From Chaenocephalus aceratus (lineage: Eukaryota; Chordata; Actinopteri; Perciformes; Channichthyidae), in assembly GCA_023974075.1 (NCBI GenBank), contig CM043808.1:17661072-17725071 (forward strand): a DNA stretch of 64,000 bases, written 5' to 3'. Under the pieces are notes generated by a model. That model was not told the DNA's origin and made no database searches. It was given only the letters and a program-made list of their open reading frames with translations. A program made the position numbers and the translations under genes. Shown here in pieces: positions 61,501-64,000 of the stretch. The stretch's first letter is position 1. Each line of letters opens with the position of its first letter.

Positions 61501-63384
61501 CTGCCTTTCAGGTCAAAGATAGAAGTGAAAGAAAAGTGAGTACAGCCTTTTTTCTACAAGGAGATTGTTGTTTTTTCCCGGGGGAAACAATGGGAACTAG
61601 AGATTTGATCTTATTCCGGTTATTCTCTCTTGTTTGTCTGAAGCTCACTGCCTAAAGCCTTACTGACATTATGCCATGTGCTCTCTCTCATAGAGACGCT
61701 CCAAAACACATCTCAACAATATTATTTAATAAAACTACATCATGTTGAGATTAGCATGTAGCCTTTAGGTGCTAAACACGTGGAATACCAGCCCAATCTC
61801 TTCAGGTAAATGAGTGACACTTGGGTTATTGCCCTCTCTATGACTGTCCTTGACACCTTTCTCCCTTTTCTATCTCATCTTTACATTCCTCTTCTCTTCT
61901 TAACTGTTTACATCCCACTAAACTCCTGTTACTGGTTGCTCTGATATAGATAACAGTGTTTTTGAAGACCAGTTAAACTTGTGCAAAGTGCCACTAAAAG
62001 TCTTCAATCGTCCTTCTGCAAAAAGTCGTTAATATCTTTCGGTTGCAGGGCGGTTATCGGTTGGAGATGTGGGTTTGATGTCAGTTGTGTGTCATACAGA
62101 TAAGGGCTCGTTTTGAGACCTCCTCTTTAACCTTGTCTTAACTGTTTACAAGTCCGGCTTCAGAGGCGTGCGTCTACAAAGGTCTTAGGGTCATTCAACT
62201 TCCGTCTCCGATGCTTCCGATACGTTCTTGTTTAGTCATAGTGTTAACAGCAGTGACAGGTCTCTGGAGGTCTTTTAGGGAAGACATCCTGCTGAGGTTA
62301 TGAAACTTGTAAACTGTCATCGTTGATGGTGAACAATTGAAGGGGAAAATCCTACTTACGTATACAGCATAATCTTGTGCACGCCTATTCAACGCACCAT
62401 GGTAGTCATCCAGTTCCAGCTGTGCCTGAATAGCATCATTGGACTGAGTGTCCTAACCTCTCATAAAGCTCAATCATTAAGTCAAATCTTTTAGGTTTTG
62501 ACTAAATACCAGAAAACTAACGACATTTCCATCAGCCTCAGCTGCAATGTGTTTAATACTAATAAGAATATGTGTATGCTAACATGCTGATCTACGATGG
62601 TAATATCTTACCTGCTAAACATTAACATATTAGCATTGTGAACATTTTACTATGCTGACGTAATCATTATTCATTTCTACCATATATCAAGCAGCCGGTT
62701 CTATTTGCCCGCAAACATGCACATCTAAGACTTCCTCAGACTGAGCCAAGTACTTTAATGACGTGTCCAGCAGTTAATGATGTGTTCCAGAAGAAGAAGA
62801 CCAGTCTGTGGCAAATCTTAGATATACACATTTATCTATGAGAAAACAAATATATATCCAGCTTGCACCTGTGAAAGTCCAGGTGTGTTTAACAACCTGG
62901 TTTTCATTGTGCTGTGGTCGGAAACAAGTAGAAACAGCCATAAAGAGTTGACCCAGATAGAGGTTTCCAAGTTCATTGTCCTTAATCCATTTGGGAAATG
63001 TCCGTAAAGCCAACTAAGCCAGTCCTTCTCAAACTGGTAATCGCTTAAACCCATTGTAGCCTTTTGCTAAAAATAACAAAAACATTTAACCCAAGATGGA
63101 ACAGTTGATATCCATCATATTCATAAACAACAGGAAGCGTAGAAACCACCCACATTAACATAACTATCAAACTATACAATATACTATTTTTATTGTTTGG
63201 ATATTTGATTTAATGCAATTATCACTGTAGGCCTTTTCTGGACACACCAGTCCCTCTCCCTTCTGTCTCTCAGCCATCTCTCTGCGTTGTTTTCCTCTTT
63301 CTCTTGCAGAAAACCCCGGAAAGGGAAGGGTAAAGGCCAAAAGAGAAAACGAAAGAAAAACCGCGACAAAACAATTCACGATGC
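55511..63384 (+). CDS. vegfa: Vascular endothelial growth factor A, exons 1-6 (3' end outside window)
   Basis: Secreted cystine-knot ligand of the PDGF/VEGF family; it binds VEGF receptor tyrosine kinases on endothelium and drives angiogenesis. Six exons splice in frame: 54, 43, 197, 77, 24 and 75 nt. The 197 and 77 nt exons equal the mammalian lengths as I remember them, and all intron phases agree. The product is about 156 residues: signal peptide 1-18, linker 19-32, VEGF homology domain about 33-124, short exon-5 hinge 125-132, basic heparin-binding segment 133-156. All eight knot cysteines are present (C45, C70, C76, C79, C80, C87, C121, C123), with RCAGCC at 75-80 and an N-glycosylation site NVT at 94-96. 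Exons 7 and 8 (neuropilin/heparin-binding C-terminus) are not in the window. Teleosts carry two copies, vegfaa and vegfab; features such as CCNDEMM and the diverged exon 4/5 lean towards vegfab, but this is inference. The family call is secure. Confidence 0.95.
55565..57374 (+). other. vegfa: vegfa intron 1
   Basis: 1,810 bases from GTGAGT to TTTGCAG. It includes a CpG-rich purine-biased stretch at about 56680-56800 that differs from the rest of the intron and could be regulatory. No transposon is recognised. Confidence 0.85.
57375..57417 (+). CDS. vegfa: vegfa coding exon 2
   Basis: Preceded by a pyrimidine-rich TTTGCAG acceptor and followed by GTAGGT. Encodes SAHIPKEPERGPHA plus the first base of a split valine codon. 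This is the poorly conserved linker between signal peptide and growth-factor domain; at 43 nt it is about three codons shorter than the mammalian exon. The AHIPKE motif is typical of fish VEGF-A. Confidence 0.9.
57418..58223 (+). other. vegfa: vegfa intron 2
   Basis: 806 bases, GTAGGT to CCCCAG. Contains a weak CTCF-like motif near 57540. Confidence 0.88.
57535..57548 (-). promoter_or_regulatory. Weak CTCF-like motif in vegfa intron 2
   Basis: The minus strand reads CCACCAGGAGGCGA, a CTCF-like core with two deviations. It lies in intron 2 and is opposite in orientation to the two upstream motifs. Confidence 0.2.
58224..58420 (+). CDS. vegfa: vegfa coding exon 3 (core of VEGF homology domain)
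   Basis: Acceptor CCCCAG, donor GTCAGC (weaker than consensus). The 197 nt exon equals mammalian exon 3 in length. It encodes VIPLMEVYNKSLCKPREL through NVTME, with six of the eight knot cysteines, the RCAGCCNDE signature and an N-glycosylation sequon. It is the most strongly conserved piece of the gene and anchors the identification. Confidence 0.96.
58421..59090 (+). other. vegfa: vegfa intron 3
   Basis: 670 bases, GTCAGC to TTTTACAG, preceded by a strong pyrimidine tract. Nothing else seen. Confidence 0.9.
59091..59167 (+). CDS. vegfa: vegfa coding exon 4
   Basis: Acceptor TTTTACAG, donor GTAAGA; 77 nt, the family length. Encodes IKRIKPQRQQNDIFMSFTEH and then SACEC, with the last two knot cysteines (C121, C123), ending in a split arginine codon. 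The motif IKPxxxQ...MSFxEHxxCECR is diagnostic of VEGF-A. Confidence 0.95.
59168..61511 (+). other. vegfa: vegfa intron 4
   Basis: 2,344 bases, GTAAGA to TTTCAG, the longest intron; contains the degenerate CAAGTC repeat. Confidence 0.88.
59405..59795. repeat. Degenerate CAAGTC repeat in vegfa intron 4
   Basis: Two clusters (59405-59500 and 59698-59790) of CAAGTCCAAGTCAAGTCTAA-like units, purine-rich and read open over long stretches because of composition. They are non-coding intronic repeats of a type common in fish. Confidence 0.6.
61512..61535 (+). CDS. vegfa: vegfa coding exon 5
   Basis: A 24 nt microexon between TTTCAG and GTGAGT encoding SKIEVKEK with split codons at both ends. The matching mammalian exon is 30 nt. 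The proline that usually follows CECR is serine here. Phase 2 at the end allows joining either to exon 6 or directly to exon 7, so the classical heparin-binding and shorter isoforms both remain possible. Confidence 0.88.
61536..63309 (+). other. vegfa: vegfa intron 5
   Basis: 1,774 bases, GTGAGT to TTGCAG. No repeats recognised. Confidence 0.86.
63310..63384 (+). CDS. vegfa: vegfa coding exon 6 (heparin-binding basic segment)
   Basis: Acceptor CTCTTGCAG, predicted donor GTACGT at 63385. Encodes KPRKGKGKGQKRKRKKNRDK then TIHDA; the GKGKGQKRKRKK core is the VEGF-A exon-6a signature that holds long isoforms on heparan sulfate. The 75 nt length keeps phase 2, so inclusion or skipping preserves the frame into exon 7. 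The donor choice is inferred from phase; reading past it stays open to a stop ending at 63478. Confidence 0.9.
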
Positions 63385-64000
63385 GTACGTCAGCTCTGCC
63401 TTCTCCACCTACCTGCACCTGAGTGTTGCACTTCTCATAGTTAAGCTCATATGGGAGGAGATCATTTGCCCCATTTAATTTGCACCAATAGCCACATCAA
63501 TTAGCATGTTGCTTCTGTGTCATGTCCTAACGTTGTCTCATCAGTCATGTTCTACACCCTCAGAGTATCAGTGTCTAAACTGCCCTGATTGCTAACCTGT
63601 TTTGCTAACGTAGCTTTAGCAAAACTTTACATAACACAGATAACCAAGGAAGTACAGCAGACTTGCCATATCCTACCCCACAAGTAATGAAGCATAACCC
63701 ATCTCCATTCGTCAAAATACCTATGTAATCTCCTCCCAACCTTACCAGCTCTCCTTTGAAAGCATATCTTTGGGTGAGAGTGTGGCGATGGTTGGGATGA
63801 GATACAGCGGCGTATCAGTGAAAAGGGTAGAAGGTTGAGTAATTCCTAACATCTTGCCAGATAGCCAGTTTTCTGATTGATAATGGACACGTTTAAAGAG
63901 GGTGGAATAAACAGATCGGCCGCTGGCTGTAACATGAACTCTCTACTGAAACAAGATCACAGCTCCACCATCATAGCTTTTCAGACCAGCTTGTACTGTT
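63385..64000 (+). other. vegfa: Start of vegfa intron 6 (or exon-6 read-through)
   Basis: Begins with donor GTACGT. No exon 7 (cysteine-rich, CGPC-type) coding is found before the window ends. The exon-6 frame stays open to 63478. Confidence 0.6.

Noticed and set aside
63480..64000. Search for vegfa exon 7 or 8
   Set aside because: No CGPC or CKCSC type cysteine-rich coding found before the window ends.

Overview
The window reads as nuclear DNA from a ray-finned (teleost) fish, probably a percomorph-like genome. Three things support this: a split vertebrate gene with canonical GT/AG introns, many Tc1, hAT, Harbinger-like and piggyBac-like DNA transposons of fish type, and L2-like and RTE/Rex3-like LINE fragments with (CA)n microsatellites. 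There are no operons, CRISPR arrays or prokaryotic signals. Almost all open frames in the window are chance frames or decayed transposon coding.

The only host protein-coding gene I can support is a vascular endothelial growth factor A gene (vegfa) on the + strand at the right end. Six coding exons (55511-55564, 57375-57417, 58224-58420, 59091-59167, 61512-61535, 63310-63384) splice in frame to about 156 residues: signal peptide, complete cystine-knot growth factor domain, and the basic heparin-binding exon-6 segment. Exons 7 and 8 must lie beyond base 64000. Divergence from the usual VEGF-A sequence makes the second teleost copy (vegfab) my preferred reading, but the ohnolog cannot be settled here. 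Upstream are a probable 5' leader with an unusually open in-frame N-terminal extension, and a CpG-rich block holding a TACGTG hypoxia-response-type motif.

From 1 to about 53.8 kb is a long gene-poor flank carrying transposon insertions, several delimited exactly by terminal inverted repeats and target-site duplications: hAT-type 4933-6167 (containing a piggyBac-like MITE), a fold-back element 6349-7127, hAT-type 9767-10323 and 12568-12947, a Harbinger-like MITE 14547-14875, a Tc1 element 15789-18939 split by an internally deleted BED-finger hAT (16160-17692), hAT-type 31286-32055, 36360-37424 and 41558-41884, and a piggyBac-like MITE 46404-46784. Retrotransposon pieces are an L2-like LINE (about 22270-24806), an L2-like 3' end (about 42641-43230, minus) and an RTE/Rex3-like 3' end (44411-44707, minus). 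The gaps between them are unique-looking non-coding DNA in which distal vegfa regulatory elements could lie. Candidates are two CTCF-type motifs near 3.35 and 52.95 kb and a structured stretch near 34.2-34.4 kb.

I did not find a previously undescribed gene system. The most interesting items are the vegfa leader and exon-6 features and the nested transposon history.
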